DNA of 55,871 bases from Hyphomicrobiales bacterium (GCA_021775525.1 JAJFHQ010000038.1:1-55871); one strand, 5' to 3'. Positions 1 to 9,888 are shown, numbered from the stretch's first letter. Program-made: numbers and translations. Notes: a model not told the origin generated them from the sequence alone.

Positions 1-1
1 C

Positions 2-748
2 GCGGCTTGGCTGCTGGCCAGTTTGAGCTTTATTTATGGTGTTGTGCACGCGGTCGGGCCTGGCCATGGCAAGGCGGTCATTTCTGCTTACGTGCTGGCC
101 AATGAGAGGACCATGCGACGTGGAGTGATCCTAAGTTTCATGGCTGCTGCCGTGCAGGGTCTTTCCGCTGTGTTACTGGTAGGGGTTCTGGCAATCGTCA
201 TGAATGCCGCCGGATTACAGATCAAAGCATTTGCCGCCCACCTGGAAACCGCAAGTTATGCGCTGATCTCACTTGTCGGCCTGTGGCTGCTGGCTTCACA
301 AGTGCGCCAATTTTTCACCCGGCGCGAAAATGCGCCTCATGATCATGTCCATGATCATGACGACGCCTGCTGCGGTCATGCACATATGCCGGACCCGAAA
401 CAGCTTGATGGTACGCTTCCTTTGCGCAAGGCGGCGGCAATTGTATTTGCGGTTGGCATCAGGCCATGTACGGGCGCGATCATCGTACTGGTATTTGCGC
501 TGGCCAACGGGTTGTTTCTTGCAGGGATCGCGGCCACTTTCGCCATGGCGCTCGGCACGGCGATCACCGTATCCGTGCTTGCGGTCCTTGCGGTTGGCTC
601 CAAGCAGCTGGCTTTACGCCTTGCAGGCGATAATAGCGATTGGGTGGGATATATCACCAACTGTGCTGGGATTCTGGGTGCGCTGCTGGTTCTGACCCTC
701 GGTGTTACACTTTTTATGGGTTCGTTCGGGCCGGCACGGCCATTCTAG
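2..748 (+). CDS. NicO/RcnA-family nickel/cobalt exporter, 5' truncated by window edge
   Basis: The reading frame is open from base 2 and no initiation codon is visible, so the N-terminus lies outside the window. The visible 248 residues are strongly hydrophobic with about five to six membrane segments. They contain the family signature HAVGPGHGK near the start, a histidine/aspartate-rich cytoplasmic loop (HDHVHDHDDACCGHAH) and a second conserved motif, GIRPCTGAI. This arrangement is typical of NicO/RcnA inner-membrane exporters of Ni(II) and Co(II), in which the histidine loop is thought to bind metal. The metal actually carried cannot be read from sequence. The next gene is convergent and starts 9 bases after the stop. 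Confidence 0.88.
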   Translation, partial: AAWLLASLSFIYGVVHAVGPGHGKAVISAYVLANERTMRRGVILSFMAAAVQGLSAVLLVGVLAIVMNAAGLQIKAFAAHLETASYALISLVGLWLLASQVRQFFTRRENAPHDHVHDHDDACCGHAHMPDPKQLDGTLPLRKAAAIVFAVGIRPCTGAIIVLVFALANGLFLAGIAATFAMALGTAITVSVLAVLAVGSKQLALRLAGDNSDWVGYITNCAGILGALLVLTLGVTLFMGSFGPARPF

Positions 749-757
749 TGGCTGAAC

Positions 758-1660
758 CTATGAGCGGGCCGCTGCCATATTTTCAATGAATACAGGTTCA
801 CCTAGCTCTAGCGGCACGCCCGTACGAGCTTTTTCAGAATCGGGAAGCACGTCCAGGCTTGGCCATATGCCAGTGCCGAGTGCTCTCGCATACTCACCGC
901 AGACATTCGCCCGGTTCATTTTCTTCCGGGCTGTTTCATGGTCGTAGTCCAGCGCATGGATATCGATACGTAAGCTGTCCGGTTGCGGTGTCAGGATGGA
1001 ATACCAGGCGCGCGGCGTTCCATCATTGGCGGGCAGCCCGAGCGAACCCGAATTATGCCAGACCTTTTCACCCACCTGCCGGGTAAAGGGAATTCCGCTG
1101 TGGCCAGAGATGATCAAATCAGTATCTGGTGCAGCGGCGGAGAATTCAGCCTCGAAATCCGCGTCGGGCTGGGAGGCGAATATGAAGCGGTTGATCTCTA
1201 ACACGGAGCCATGGACGACACGTGCGCGCCTGCCTGCAATCTCGAAAACAAGATGCTGGGGCAGGTGGCCCATCCAAGTGCGAACGCCATCGCCAATCAG
1301 GGCGTCGGCATAGGTGAACCACTCGTCCGAGAGCTTGTCACAAAGCGATCCCTCGTTAAAACCGCAACCACAGTCTGGCCGGCTGGCGGAGAGACTTTCC
1401 TCAACATTGCCCTGGATGGCATGGACCTGGCGGTCGCGCAACAGCCCGGCCGTGGTGTCAGGGTCGGCGCAATAGGCAACCACATCCCCGGTATGGATGA
1501 TGCGCTTTGAAGGAATGGAGTTCCGGTCTGCGGTATCGAAAAGAGCGACCAGCGCCTCGAGGTTGGAATAGGCGCCGCCGCAGATCAGCACCGGGTCATC
1601 AAAATGACCCAGGTCCTGGATTTTGGCTCCATAGCGATTTTCAGTTGCAGATACGTCCAT
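758..1660 (-). CDS. Metallophosphoesterase-family protein with altered motif I
   Basis: The 300-residue protein has a calcineurin-like metallophosphoesterase layout: a GDVVAYCADP block near residue 58, a GNVEES block (equivalent to GNHD), an HGS motif and a late GHSGIPF motif followed by WHNSGS. The first motif, usually D-x-H-G-N, reads GGAYSN at residues 28-33, so the first Asp and His metal ligands are absent. The rest of the family skeleton is intact. A substrate cannot be named; YfcE-like phosphodiesterase or dinucleotide hydrolase activity would be the default guess. It is divergently oriented to the haloacid dehalogenase gene. Confidence 0.8.
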   Translation of the reverse strand: MDVSATENRYGAKIQDLGHFDDPVLICGGAYSNLEALVALFDTADRNSIPSKRIIHTGDVVAYCADPDTTAGLLRDRQVHAIQGNVEESLSASRPDCGCGFNEGSLCDKLSDEWFTYADALIGDGVRTWMGHLPQHLVFEIAGRRARVVHGSVLEINRFIFASQPDADFEAEFSAAAPDTDLIISGHSGIPFTRQVGEKVWHNSGSLGLPANDGTPRAWYSILTPQPDSLRIDIHALDYDHETARKKMNRANVCGEYARALGTGIWPSLDVLPDSEKARTGVPLELGEPVFIENMAAARS

Positions 1661-1786
1661 CAGTCAATTTCTGTCCATTTTTTGCGCAATACGAATAACT
1701 GTTACCGCGAAAGCATGATTTCGCATGGCGCGCAAGCTTCGTTAAGCTGCCGGGCGAGGAGAGGTCTTTCCACCTGGAGCAAAACA

Positions 1787-2464
1787 ATGGCACAGATCAG
1801 TAACGTGCGGGCGTGTGTTTTCGATGCCTATGGCACATTGTTCGATGTTCACGCACCAACCGCCGCCATTGCCGACGAGCTGGGTGATGCGGCGCAGCCT
1901 TTATCTGACTTGTGGCGCCAGAAACAGCTTCAATATTCCTGGCTCAGGAGCCTGATGGGTGAGCATGCGGACTTCTGGCAGCTTACCGGTGATGCGCTCG
2001 ACTATGCGCTTGAAACGCACAATATCGACAATCCTGACATCCGCCAGCGGCTGATGGATCTTTACGAGAATCTCGAGGCTTACCCGGATGCCCATGATGC
2101 CCTCAGCCAGCTCAAGGATGCGGGTTACAAGACGGGTATCCTGTCGAACGGTGCGCCAAAGATGCTGGATGCCGCGCTGCAGAATTCAGGGATTGCCCCA
2201 CTGATTGACCATCCGATCTCGATCGAAGACGCCGGAATCTACAAGCCGTCATCAAAGGTGTACCAGCTTGCGGTGGACCGTCTCGGGGTGAGCGCGCAGG
2301 AAATATGCTTCGTGTCGGCAAATGCCTGGGACGTGGCGGGCTCGGCCAATTTCGGGTTCCAGGTGGCGCATCTCAACCGGTTCGGCCAGCCGCCAGAGAG
2401 GCTTCCCGGTACACCGAAGGCCATCCTCACCTCGCTCTCGCAATTGCCGCCAATCATCCAGTGA
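1787..2464 (+). CDS. Haloacid dehalogenase, type II (HAD superfamily)
   Basis: This 225-residue protein has the type II L-2-haloacid dehalogenase motifs in order: the nucleophile motif FDAYGTLFD near residue 13, LSNG in the middle, YKPS with the conserved Lys, and SANAWDVAGS near the C-terminus. Its length matches the family. It would hydrolyse L-2-haloalkanoates to D-2-hydroxyalkanoates, although many family members act on other small substrates. The ATG at 1787 was chosen because GGAG lies 7 bases upstream and the HAD fold begins directly after it. The frame is open further upstream to 1604, but that stretch does not resemble the family. Confidence 0.88.
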   Translation: MAQISNVRACVFDAYGTLFDVHAPTAAIADELGDAAQPLSDLWRQKQLQYSWLRSLMGEHADFWQLTGDALDYALETHNIDNPDIRQRLMDLYENLEAYPDAHDALSQLKDAGYKTGILSNGAPKMLDAALQNSGIAPLIDHPISIEDAGIYKPSSKVYQLAVDRLGVSAQEICFVSANAWDVAGSANFGFQVAHLNRFGQPPERLPGTPKAILTSLSQLPPIIQ

Positions 2465-2484
2465 GACTGGCGTTCGGGGCATTG

Positions 2485-3828
2485 TCAGCTTTTGTCCCGG
2501 CTGCGTTTGCGGCTGCGTGAGGTCTTGCTTACTGGTCGGTCAACCCCAGGGCCAAGGCGCAACTGTTCTTCATGGTCATTAATCGTGTAGTTCACCGATT
2601 CCCAAACGAAGGAAAACAGCTGAAGGCCCTCGGCGTTGATCTGGTGGCCGCGCATGTCTTCCACCACCTCGGCAAGAATTTCCGTCAGGCGGACTTTGTG
2701 AACGTCGAGTTCGGGAATGTTTCTTGCGGTATTGGCGGCTTTCTCCAGTTCAAGAAGTTCACCTGCATAATCCTCGATCCGGCTTTTCTGGCGTTCGGCA
2801 AGCCTGCGCGTAAAGGCAAGCCCCAGCGTGTAGAGAACAACCATGAATGAGAGTACCAAGGCCAGGAATTCGGCCTTTTCCTCAAGAAAGGATGGCTTCT
2901 CGCGGTCAAAATAACTCAATGCGCCCTGATGCACGGGCAACATTGTTCCCTGTGTGATTTCCGGTTGGCGGATGAGGGCGGCAAGCGGCGTGCGAAGCGC
3001 CAGTTCGCGCCGCTTCTCGAACAGGACCCCGGTGATAGTGCGGATCACATCATCAGGCACATTATCGCGCGCCACTAGCATCCGGTCGACAGCCACGGTC
3101 GGAAGTATTTCGGGCGGTATTGGCGGGTCACCCTGGTAGGCCCCTTTGGGCAGCGAGGCCGAGGTAAAAGCCGGTCGGCGCAAATGCATGGCGTTGCCCT
3201 GGTCGATGGGTATGAACTTCAGTGAGGCGCGGCCAAACAACACACGGAGGGAAGAATTGCGCGGGCCACGCACCCGGAACACGGCATCCACTTCCCCGTT
3301 GACGATGGCATCATCGGCGGCGCGCGTGTTCATCGGGATAGCGATGATGCGCTCAGGGGCCAGCCCGTAATGATTGGCGAGAAACCAGAAGGCCCTGTAC
3401 TGCCCGCTGGTAAAGGGCGGTAGGGCAATTTTGCTGCCCTCCAGATCCTTGAGTGTTTTTATCCCGGAGTCGGTGCGCACCACGAGCTGGAACAGGTCCG
3501 GGTACAAAACAGCCAGTAGCGAGACGTTATCCCGGCTGATGACGTCGGCCTGCACCAGCGCCAAGTCGAGTGTGCCTTTGGCGAGCAGGGACATGTTTTC
3601 AGATGACCCCCCGGTGCTTCGCACCTGGATACGAATACCGGGGTGGCTTCGGGCCACCACATGGGCGATGGCGCTGGCCATTTCATATGGCTCGGAGTTG
3701 ACCTGGTCGGCTCCGAGCCGCAACTTGATGGACAGGGGGGCGGTCAAAACGATGAAGGCCACGATGCCCGCAAGCGCAGTCACGAGCACAATACCCATCA
3801 ATCCCCAGAACTTCAGATCGCGAGACAT
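2485..3828 (-). CDS. TAXI-family TRAP-type solute-binding protein
   Basis: The 447-residue protein begins with a hydrophobic anchor (about residues 10-30) and continues with a periplasmic binding domain containing the stretch STGGSSENMSLL and a GTLDLALVQAD segment, both typical of TAXI solute receptors. Unlike a simple secreted receptor it carries a second membrane helix near residue 330 and a charged basic tail. No TRAP membrane subunits lie next to it, so its partner must be elsewhere or it may be a sensor. It converges on the dehalogenase gene, and the two stops are 20 bases apart. Confidence 0.82.
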   Translation of the reverse strand: MSRDLKFWGLMGIVLVTALAGIVAFIVLTAPLSIKLRLGADQVNSEPYEMASAIAHVVARSHPGIRIQVRSTGGSSENMSLLAKGTLDLALVQADVISRDNVSLLAVLYPDLFQLVVRTDSGIKTLKDLEGSKIALPPFTSGQYRAFWFLANHYGLAPERIIAIPMNTRAADDAIVNGEVDAVFRVRGPRNSSLRVLFGRASLKFIPIDQGNAMHLRRPAFTSASLPKGAYQGDPPIPPEILPTVAVDRMLVARDNVPDDVIRTITGVLFEKRRELALRTPLAALIRQPEITQGTMLPVHQGALSYFDREKPSFLEEKAEFLALVLSFMVVLYTLGLAFTRRLAERQKSRIEDYAGELLELEKAANTARNIPELDVHKVRLTEILAEVVEDMRGHQINAEGLQLFSFVWESVNYTINDHEEQLRLGPGVDRPVSKTSRSRKRSRDKS

Positions 3829-3917
3829 GACCTAACGTGCCCCCACACGAAGATTTTTACTCCCCCATCAGGCGTGTATGATGCTCAGATACGCGCCCAA
3901 ACGTAAATAGGTAGAGC

Positions 3918-6900
3918 ATGAAGCATGTAAGCCTTGAGGACCGGTATGACCTGAACCAGTCACGTATATTCGTGAATGGTGCGCAGGCCATCGTGCGCTT
4001 GGCACTCATGCAACACGCCAGGGACGCCGCACAAGGTGTCAACACCGCCGGCCTGATTACGGGCTATCGCGGTTCGCCATTGGGCGGTCTCGACCAGCAA
4101 ATCGTGCAGGCTACGAAGTTCCTGCATGAGCGCTCGATCATCTTCCAGCCGGGCATCAACGAAGACCTGGCAGCAACCGCCATCTGGGGCGCACAGCAGG
4201 CCGAGTTACGCGGCCAGGGCAAGTATGACGGCGTGTTCGGCATCTGGTACGGCAAGGGACCGGGTGTTGACCGCTCCGGTGACGCCTTCCGCCATGCCAA
4301 CCATGCAGGCACTTCGAAACATGGCGGCGTCATCGCGCTGATGGGGGATGACCACACATGCGAATCCTCAACTTCAGCTCACCAGTCCGAGTTCAAGTTC
4401 ATCGATGCCATGATGCCTGTCATGAATCCGGCCGGTCTCCAGGAGGTTATCGATTTCGGCCTCTATGGCTGGGCCCTGTCACGATATGCGGGGGTATGGA
4501 CAGGCATCAAGTGCGTGAAGGACAATATCGAGCAGAGTGCCTCCATCGACGGCTCGCTTGACCGGGTGCAGATTGCCCTGCCGGATGATTTTGAAATGCC
4601 GCCTGGCGGACTTGGCATCCGGCGCGTTGACAATGTACTTGAGAAGGAAGCGCGCCTCTACGACTACAAGATTCCAGCCATGCACGCCTTTATCCGCGCC
4701 AACGGGCTCGATCAGACCATCTTGGAGGGTGGTGGTGCGCCCAAGATCGGGATCATCACGTCAGGCAAGAGTTATCTGGATACGGTGGAAGCACTGGACC
4801 TGCTGGGCATCACGGCCGGCGCGCACGCATCAGCACTCGGCGTGCGGCTCTACAAGCTTGCTGTAACCTGGCCGATGGAGCCGATGGGTGCAGCGCGTTT
4901 CGTCAGCGGGGTTGATACGGTCATCGTCGTCGAGGAGAAACGCTCTCTCATCGAGACGCAGCTTAAAGAGCAACTTTACGGAACCCTCAGCGCGCCCAAC
5001 ATCGTTGGCAAGAAGGACGAGAACGGCGCCACATTGCTGCCCGCGCATGCCGCACTTGAGCCGGTTCAAATTGCCCGCGCCATAGGTGAGCGGTTGCTTG
5101 CGCGTACGAACGATGCGGAATTGCGCGCACGTCTTGAGCAACTTGAGCAGGTATCGACCCGGATCGCGTCACTGCCGGGCATCATCGAGCGCGTGCCCTA
5201 TTTCTGCGCCGGGTGCCCGCACAACATTTCCACCAAGGTGCCCGATGGTGCGCATGCCTATGCAGGTATCGGTTGTCACTACATGGCGCAATGGATGGAC
5301 CGATCCACCGAGGGCTTTACCCATATGGGTGGTGAGGGCGCCAACTGGATCGGCGAGGCACCGTTCTCAAAGCAGGAGCACGTGTTCCAGAATATCGGTG
5401 ATGGCACCTATGTGCATTCAGGCGCCCTGGCAATCCGCGCGGCCATCGCGGCTGGTACAACCATGACATACAAGATCCTGTTCAATGACGCCGTGGCAAT
5501 GACCGGCGGGCAGGGTCTCGATGGTGAATTGACCGTACAGCAACTCGCCCACCAGATGACGGCAGACGGTGCGGAACGCGTGGTCGTCGTCGCCGAAGAC
5601 CCGTCGAAATACCCGTCGCGTTCGGACTTCCCCTCTACAGTAACCATACATCACCGCGATGATCTGGATGGAGTTCAGCGAGACCTGAGTGAAATGAAAG
5701 GTGTCAGTGTCCTCATTTACGACCAGACCTGTGCAGCTGAACTCAGACGCCGAAGACGGCGCGGACTGGCGGAAGACCCGCAGACGCGCGTCGTCATCAA
5801 CGAGCTTGTTTGCGAGGGCTGTGGCGATTGCGGCGTGCAGTCTAATTGCGTGGCCGTCGTACCTGTGGATACCGAGTTTGGACGCAAGCGCGCCATCGAC
5901 CAGTCGGCCTGCAACAAGGACCAGTCCTGCCTAAAGGGGCTGTGCCCGAGCTTCGTGACGGTAAGCGGGGGAGAGCTCAAAGGCAGGGACACTCAAGGTG
6001 CACGTGCTTTGCCGGCCCTTCCGGACCTGTCCGGAATACCTCAACCCGAGCTCCCGGATATTTCACGGCCCTACTCCATGGTGGTGACGGGTGTCGGGGG
6101 CACCGGTGTTATTACCGTGGGTGTGCTGGTCGGCATGGCAGCGCATCTTGAAAACAAGGGCGTTGGTGTCATCGACATGTCCGGGCTGGCGCAAAAAGGC
6201 GGTGCTGTCGCGGTGCATCTGCGCGTGGGCGAAGGCCCGGAAGATATCAAGTCGGTTCGCGCCTCGGCGGCCGGTGCCGACCTGGTGCTGGGCTGCGACA
6301 TGGTGGTTGCTGCATCCGATACCGTACTCGCAATCGTAAATGAGGGTGTGACGACGGTAATAGCCAATGACCATGAGATGATGACCGGTGACTTTACCCG
6401 CCAGCCAGACCTCGCCATGCCCATGGAGGAGATGCGAGACGCATTGAGCAATTCTGCCGATGCCGAGCAGACCCGTTTCATCAATGCCCATGCAATCTCG
6501 AACGCGCTGCTTGGAGACGCCATGTCAGCGAATATATTTCTGCTGGGCTATGCATGGCAGCTTGGCAAGGTGCCTGTCTCGAGGGAGGCCCTGGACAAGG
6601 CCATCCGCCTGAACGGTGTGGCAATCGAGCGCAACCTGGAAGCTTTTGGCTGGGGCCGCTATGCGGCTCACGATGCCCAGGCCCTGGATAATATCCTGGC
6701 GGCTGTCACGCCCATGCCAACCAGACACGCGCGTACCGAGACGCTTGATGAAATCATCGAGCGCCGGGTGAGCTTCCTCACCGCGTATCAGAACGCCGCC
6801 TATGGCGCGCGGTTTCGCGCAGGTGTCGAAGCCATTCGCAGCCTGGAGCTTGAGCAGGTGCCATCATCATCCGCCCTCGCCAACGCGGTGGCGCAGGGAC

Positions 6901-7400
6901 TGTTCAGGCTGATGGCTTACAAGGACGAATACGAAGTGGCGCGGCTTTACAGCGACGGTAAGTTTCAAACTCAGCTCGACCAGTTGTTCACCGGTGATGT
7001 GAAGCTTGAATTCCACTTGGCGCCGCCGCTTTTTGCGCGCAAGGATCCGCTCACCGGACGCCCCGTTAAGCGCCGTTTCGGCCCGTGGGCGATGCGGCTT
7101 TTCTCCCTGCTGGCGCGGGCAAAAGGAATGCGGGGTACGGTGCTGGACCCGTTTGGCTACTCGGATGACCGCAAACTGGAGCGGCGGCTTCTGGCTGACT
7201 ATGAAATGATGCTGGACGAGATTTCCAAGGGGCTGAGCGGCGACACCCACGCGATAGCTGTCGAGCTCGCGACATTGCCACAAACCATTCGTGGGTATGG
7301 GCCGGTCAAGCAGGCAGCGGCGGACGTGGCGGATGCGCGCCGGGATGATCTTCTTGCCGCATTCGCAGCACCGGTTTCAAAACAACGCCATGCAGCCTGA
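3918..7400 (+). CDS. Indolepyruvate ferredoxin oxidoreductase family protein, fused subunits
   Basis: This 1160-residue single polypeptide joins the parts that are separate IorA and IorB subunits in archaea. An N-terminal TPP/pyrimidine region holds TGYRGSPLGGLD. A TPP-binding region has CAGCPHN near residue 430 and NDAVAMTGGQ. A cysteine cluster near residues 630-680 (CEGCGDCG, then CNKDQSC and GLCPSF) suits iron-sulfur binding. A C-terminal gamma-type domain has GVGGTGVITVG. The enzyme should oxidatively decarboxylate aryl or other 2-oxoacids to acyl-CoA with ferredoxin as acceptor, in amino-acid catabolism. The start ATG has an AGGTAGAG-type ribosome site. Confidence 0.92.
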   Translation: MKHVSLEDRYDLNQSRIFVNGAQAIVRLALMQHARDAAQGVNTAGLITGYRGSPLGGLDQQIVQATKFLHERSIIFQPGINEDLAATAIWGAQQAELRGQGKYDGVFGIWYGKGPGVDRSGDAFRHANHAGTSKHGGVIALMGDDHTCESSTSAHQSEFKFIDAMMPVMNPAGLQEVIDFGLYGWALSRYAGVWTGIKCVKDNIEQSASIDGSLDRVQIALPDDFEMPPGGLGIRRVDNVLEKEARLYDYKIPAMHAFIRANGLDQTILEGGGAPKIGIITSGKSYLDTVEALDLLGITAGAHASALGVRLYKLAVTWPMEPMGAARFVSGVDTVIVVEEKRSLIETQLKEQLYGTLSAPNIVGKKDENGATLLPAHAALEPVQIARAIGERLLARTNDAELRARLEQLEQVSTRIASLPGIIERVPYFCAGCPHNISTKVPDGAHAYAGIGCHYMAQWMDRSTEGFTHMGGEGANWIGEAPFSKQEHVFQNIGDGTYVHSGALAIRAAIAAGTTMTYKILFNDAVAMTGGQGLDGELTVQQLAHQMTADGAERVVVVAEDPSKYPSRSDFPSTVTIHHRDDLDGVQRDLSEMKGVSVLIYDQTCAAELRRRRRRGLAEDPQTRVVINELVCEGCGDCGVQSNCVAVVPVDTEFGRKRAIDQSACNKDQSCLKGLCPSFVTVSGGELKGRDTQGARALPALPDLSGIPQPELPDISRPYSMVVTGVGGTGVITVGVLVGMAAHLENKGVGVIDMSGLAQKGGAVAVHLRVGEGPEDIKSVRASAAGADLVLGCDMVVAASDTVLAIVNEGVTTVIANDHEMMTGDFTRQPDLAMPMEEMRDALSNSADAEQTRFINAHAISNALLGDAMSANIFLLGYAWQLGKVPVSREALDKAIRLNGVAIERNLEAFGWGRYAAHDAQALDNILAAVTPMPTRHARTETLDEIIERRVSFLTAYQNAAYGARFRAGVEAIRSLELEQVPSSSALANAVAQGLFRLMAYKDEYEVARLYSDGKFQTQLDQLFTGDVKLEFHLAPPLFARKDPLTGRPVKRRFGPWAMRLFSLLARAKGMRGTVLDPFGYSDDRKLERRLLADYEMMLDEISKGLSGDTHAIAVELATLPQTIRGYGPVKQAAADVADARRDDLLAAFAAPVSKQRHAA

Positions 7401-7529
7401 AAACAGAGTGATTCAACCCATCAAATGCCAAATCACAAAAATGTCAGTGAGCGCTAATTTATCGCAATTTGGCAGAGAACTGATTATACAGCAGGGTCGT
7501 TTGCTTCAGGCGATTATCGGGGGCTTTGC

Positions 7530-8906
7530 ATGTCGTATACATTAATGGCCGTAACGGCGCTGGTTGCCGTTGCCAGCCTCGCTCTGTCGCCACGCGTTTC
7601 AACACTTGGATCCTTTTACAAGGGGCATGCGATCTCGGGTGAGGTTCCCAGTGTATTCAGCCTGAGCCTCAGCCTCGTCACCACATGGATCTTTGCGCGT
7701 TCGATCATGAATGCAGCAATCCTCGGATATTTTTACGGAATAGCCGGAGCGCTTGCCTACGCGACCTATTACCTGTCGTTCCTGACGGGCGCCTGGGTCA
7801 TTGCATCACTTCGCTGGCGTCATGGCTTCGATTCCATCCAGGCCTTCCTCGCGGATCGTTTCGGCGTGGTGGGGCCGGTCAGCTATTCCTTCGTAACGGG
7901 ATTGCGGCTGCTGTCCGAAGTGTTCGCCAATCTCCTGGTCATCGGCATCATCTTCGGGCCGGCTGGCTCGACCGCCTACATGGTCTCGATGGTGGCCGTG
8001 GGCCTCGTGGTCCTTGCCTATTCAGCCCTTGGCGGGCTGCACGCATCGATCCGCACCGACGTGTTCCAGATGCTCGTGTTTCTCATCGTGCTGGCGGTGT
8101 TGATGACGTGTGCCATCGACAAGGGCAATTTTGATTTTGCTGCCATTGCCGCCTCGAGCCCTGACAGCACGGGGCCGGGCTGGGTGCTGCTCGCGGTCGC
8201 GTTCCTGCAGGTCTGGAGTTATCCAATGCATGACCCGGTGATGATGGACCGTGGCCTGATCTCTGACAAGAAGAGCACCATGGCGAGCTTCTATCACGCC
8301 GCATGGATGTCGGTGCTGTGCATCATGGCGTTCGGACTACTTGGCACGTATGCAGGTCTTGAAAAGATCGCGGGCGAGAGCTTCGTACCGACACTCATGC
8401 GTCTGTTCGGTGACACCCCGGTGCTGCTGTTCAACGTTGCGCTGATCATCTCCTGCATGTCGACGCTAGATTCAACGCTCGCAAGCGCTGCCAAGCTTTC
8501 CATCGTAGACATGAAAATGGCCAAGCCAACCGTGTTCAAGGGGCGGATTGCCATGGCGCTGTTCCTGCTCGGCGGTATGATCATGGTGTTCATTGGTTCA
8601 AAAGATCTGTTCTCGGCCGTGGCGGTTTCAGGTACGGCCTCGATGTTCCTGGCGCCGGTCGCCTTTTTTTCCCTGTGGGGGGGGCGCCGTGATGTACCGG
8701 TCTGGTCTTACACGCTCGCTTTTGTCACCGCCATGTCCGGGGCAATCCTCTATTTCCTCGAGGCAGGCAGCCACACGATGCTCATGAACCACCTCACTGG
8801 GCTGGAGCATAAATACTCCAAGCTGCTGGTCATTTCCGCTTTTGTCATGGTGCTTGGGTGCTGCTATTTCGCGGCAGGGATTTCCCTTGCGCGGCGGCGC
8901 GCATAG
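7530..8906 (+). CDS. Sodium:solute symporter family (SSS) transporter
   Basis: The 458-residue protein is hydrophobic throughout, with about 12-13 predicted membrane segments. The layout fits the sodium/solute symporter family: an early G-x-F-x-x-G region (STLGSFYKGH), an ALGGLHASIRTDVFQM segment resembling the family signature ALGGLxAxxxTDxxQ, and CMSTLDSTLASAAKL in the later core. It should be an inner-membrane, sodium-driven uptake system. The substrate is not evident. It follows the oxidoreductase gene on the same strand after 129 bases, so cotranscription is possible but unproven. Confidence 0.85.
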   Translation: MSYTLMAVTALVAVASLALSPRVSTLGSFYKGHAISGEVPSVFSLSLSLVTTWIFARSIMNAAILGYFYGIAGALAYATYYLSFLTGAWVIASLRWRHGFDSIQAFLADRFGVVGPVSYSFVTGLRLLSEVFANLLVIGIIFGPAGSTAYMVSMVAVGLVVLAYSALGGLHASIRTDVFQMLVFLIVLAVLMTCAIDKGNFDFAAIAASSPDSTGPGWVLLAVAFLQVWSYPMHDPVMMDRGLISDKKSTMASFYHAAWMSVLCIMAFGLLGTYAGLEKIAGESFVPTLMRLFGDTPVLLFNVALIISCMSTLDSTLASAAKLSIVDMKMAKPTVFKGRIAMALFLLGGMIMVFIGSKDLFSAVAVSGTASMFLAPVAFFSLWGGRRDVPVWSYTLAFVTAMSGAILYFLEAGSHTMLMNHLTGLEHKYSKLLVISAFVMVLGCCYFAAGISLARRRA

Positions 8907-9150
8907 GGCCTGAAATATTTTCTTCTCTTCAGCCTTTGATCGAGCCTTCCAGATAATAGAATATATTTTGGATATAATATGATTTATTGGATATATATTT
9001 CTCATATTTCGAAAAATATCTCTTATCATAGAAAATAATTCCCCTATTATTGATGGGCAGCTTCCAAGCCCATAGGTATCAGACATACATGAGAGAGGCT
9101 GCGCGTGCCGCTTGAGGACGAGACAATCAGTTCATGGCGGCGGTGCAATA
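8907..9150. other. AT-rich intergenic stretch before the peroxiredoxin gene
   Basis: The stretch from about 8920 to 9060 is made largely of A and T, with repeated TATA, ATATT and GATAT runs, in sharp contrast to the GC-rich coding DNA around it. It lies directly upstream of the peroxiredoxin gene and probably carries its promoter. No clear -35/-10 pair or known operator could be assigned, and no coding frame was found in it. Confidence 0.4.
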
Positions 9151-9167
9151 GTTTTGGAGGTTGTTAA

Positions 9168-9830
9168 ATGTCGCTGCAATTAGGCAGTACTGCCCCTGAT
9201 TTCGAGGCCGAGACGACGAAAGGCCCGATAAAGTTTCATGACTGGATTGGCGATAGCTGGTGCGTGATGTTTTCGCATCCGAAAGATTTTACTCCGGTCT
9301 GCACCACCGAGCTTGGTTACATGGCGAAGGTGAAACCGGAGTTCGATGCCCGCAATTGCAAGATCATCGGGTTGAGTGTCGACCCTGTCGAGAGCCATGA
9401 TGAATGGGTGAAGGATATCGAAGAGACTCAAGGGACGTTGCCAAACTATCCCATGATCGGCGATACGGAACTCAAGGTTGCGAAGCTCTACGGCATGTTG
9501 CCGGCCGCCGCAGGTGAGACGTCCGACGGGCGGACCGCCATGGATAACATGACGGTGCGGACGTTGTTCATCATCGGGCCGGACAAGACGGTCAAGCTCA
9601 TGATCAGCTACCCCATGGCAACGGGGCGGAATTTCGATGAAGTCCTGCGTGTGCTGGATTCTCTGCAATTGACGGCAAATCATCAGGTCGCAACGCCGGT
9701 CAACTGGAAGAATGGCGACGATGTAATCATCGTTCCCGCTGTTTCCGACGAGGTCGCCAAAGGGAAATATCCCGACGGCTGGGATGCTCCGAAACCCTAT
9801 TTGAGGATCGTGCCTCAACCGAAAACCTAG
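9168..9830 (+). CDS. 1-Cys peroxiredoxin (Prx6-type)
   Basis: The 220-residue protein carries the peroxidatic motif HPKDFTPVCTTE, with the PVCTTE form characteristic of the Prx6 class, and the long C-terminal domain of that class (DDVIIVPAVSDE, YLRIVPQP). It reduces hydrogen peroxide and organic peroxides with a single catalytic Cys near residue 47. The start is well supported by GGAGG 7 bases upstream of the ATG. It is preceded by an AT-rich region and followed by a hairpin, so it is probably a single-gene unit. Confidence 0.93.
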   Translation: MSLQLGSTAPDFEAETTKGPIKFHDWIGDSWCVMFSHPKDFTPVCTTELGYMAKVKPEFDARNCKIIGLSVDPVESHDEWVKDIEETQGTLPNYPMIGDTELKVAKLYGMLPAAAGETSDGRTAMDNMTVRTLFIIGPDKTVKLMISYPMATGRNFDEVLRVLDSLQLTANHQVATPVNWKNGDDVIIVPAVSDEVAKGKYPDGWDAPKPYLRIVPQPKT

Positions 9831-9854
9831 CTGGCAATAGTTAAATATAGTGGA

Positions 9855-9888
9855 TGCGGCGGCGAGGCGAACCCGTTCCGCCGCCGCA
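9855..9888 (+). terminator. GC-rich hairpin downstream of the peroxiredoxin gene
   Basis: TGCGGCGGCG and CGCCGCCGCA form a perfect 10-bp stem with a 14-nt loop, 25 bases after the peroxiredoxin stop. There is no U-tract, so it is at best a weak intrinsic terminator. Its position argues against translation of cysH from the GTG at 9850. Confidence 0.45.
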
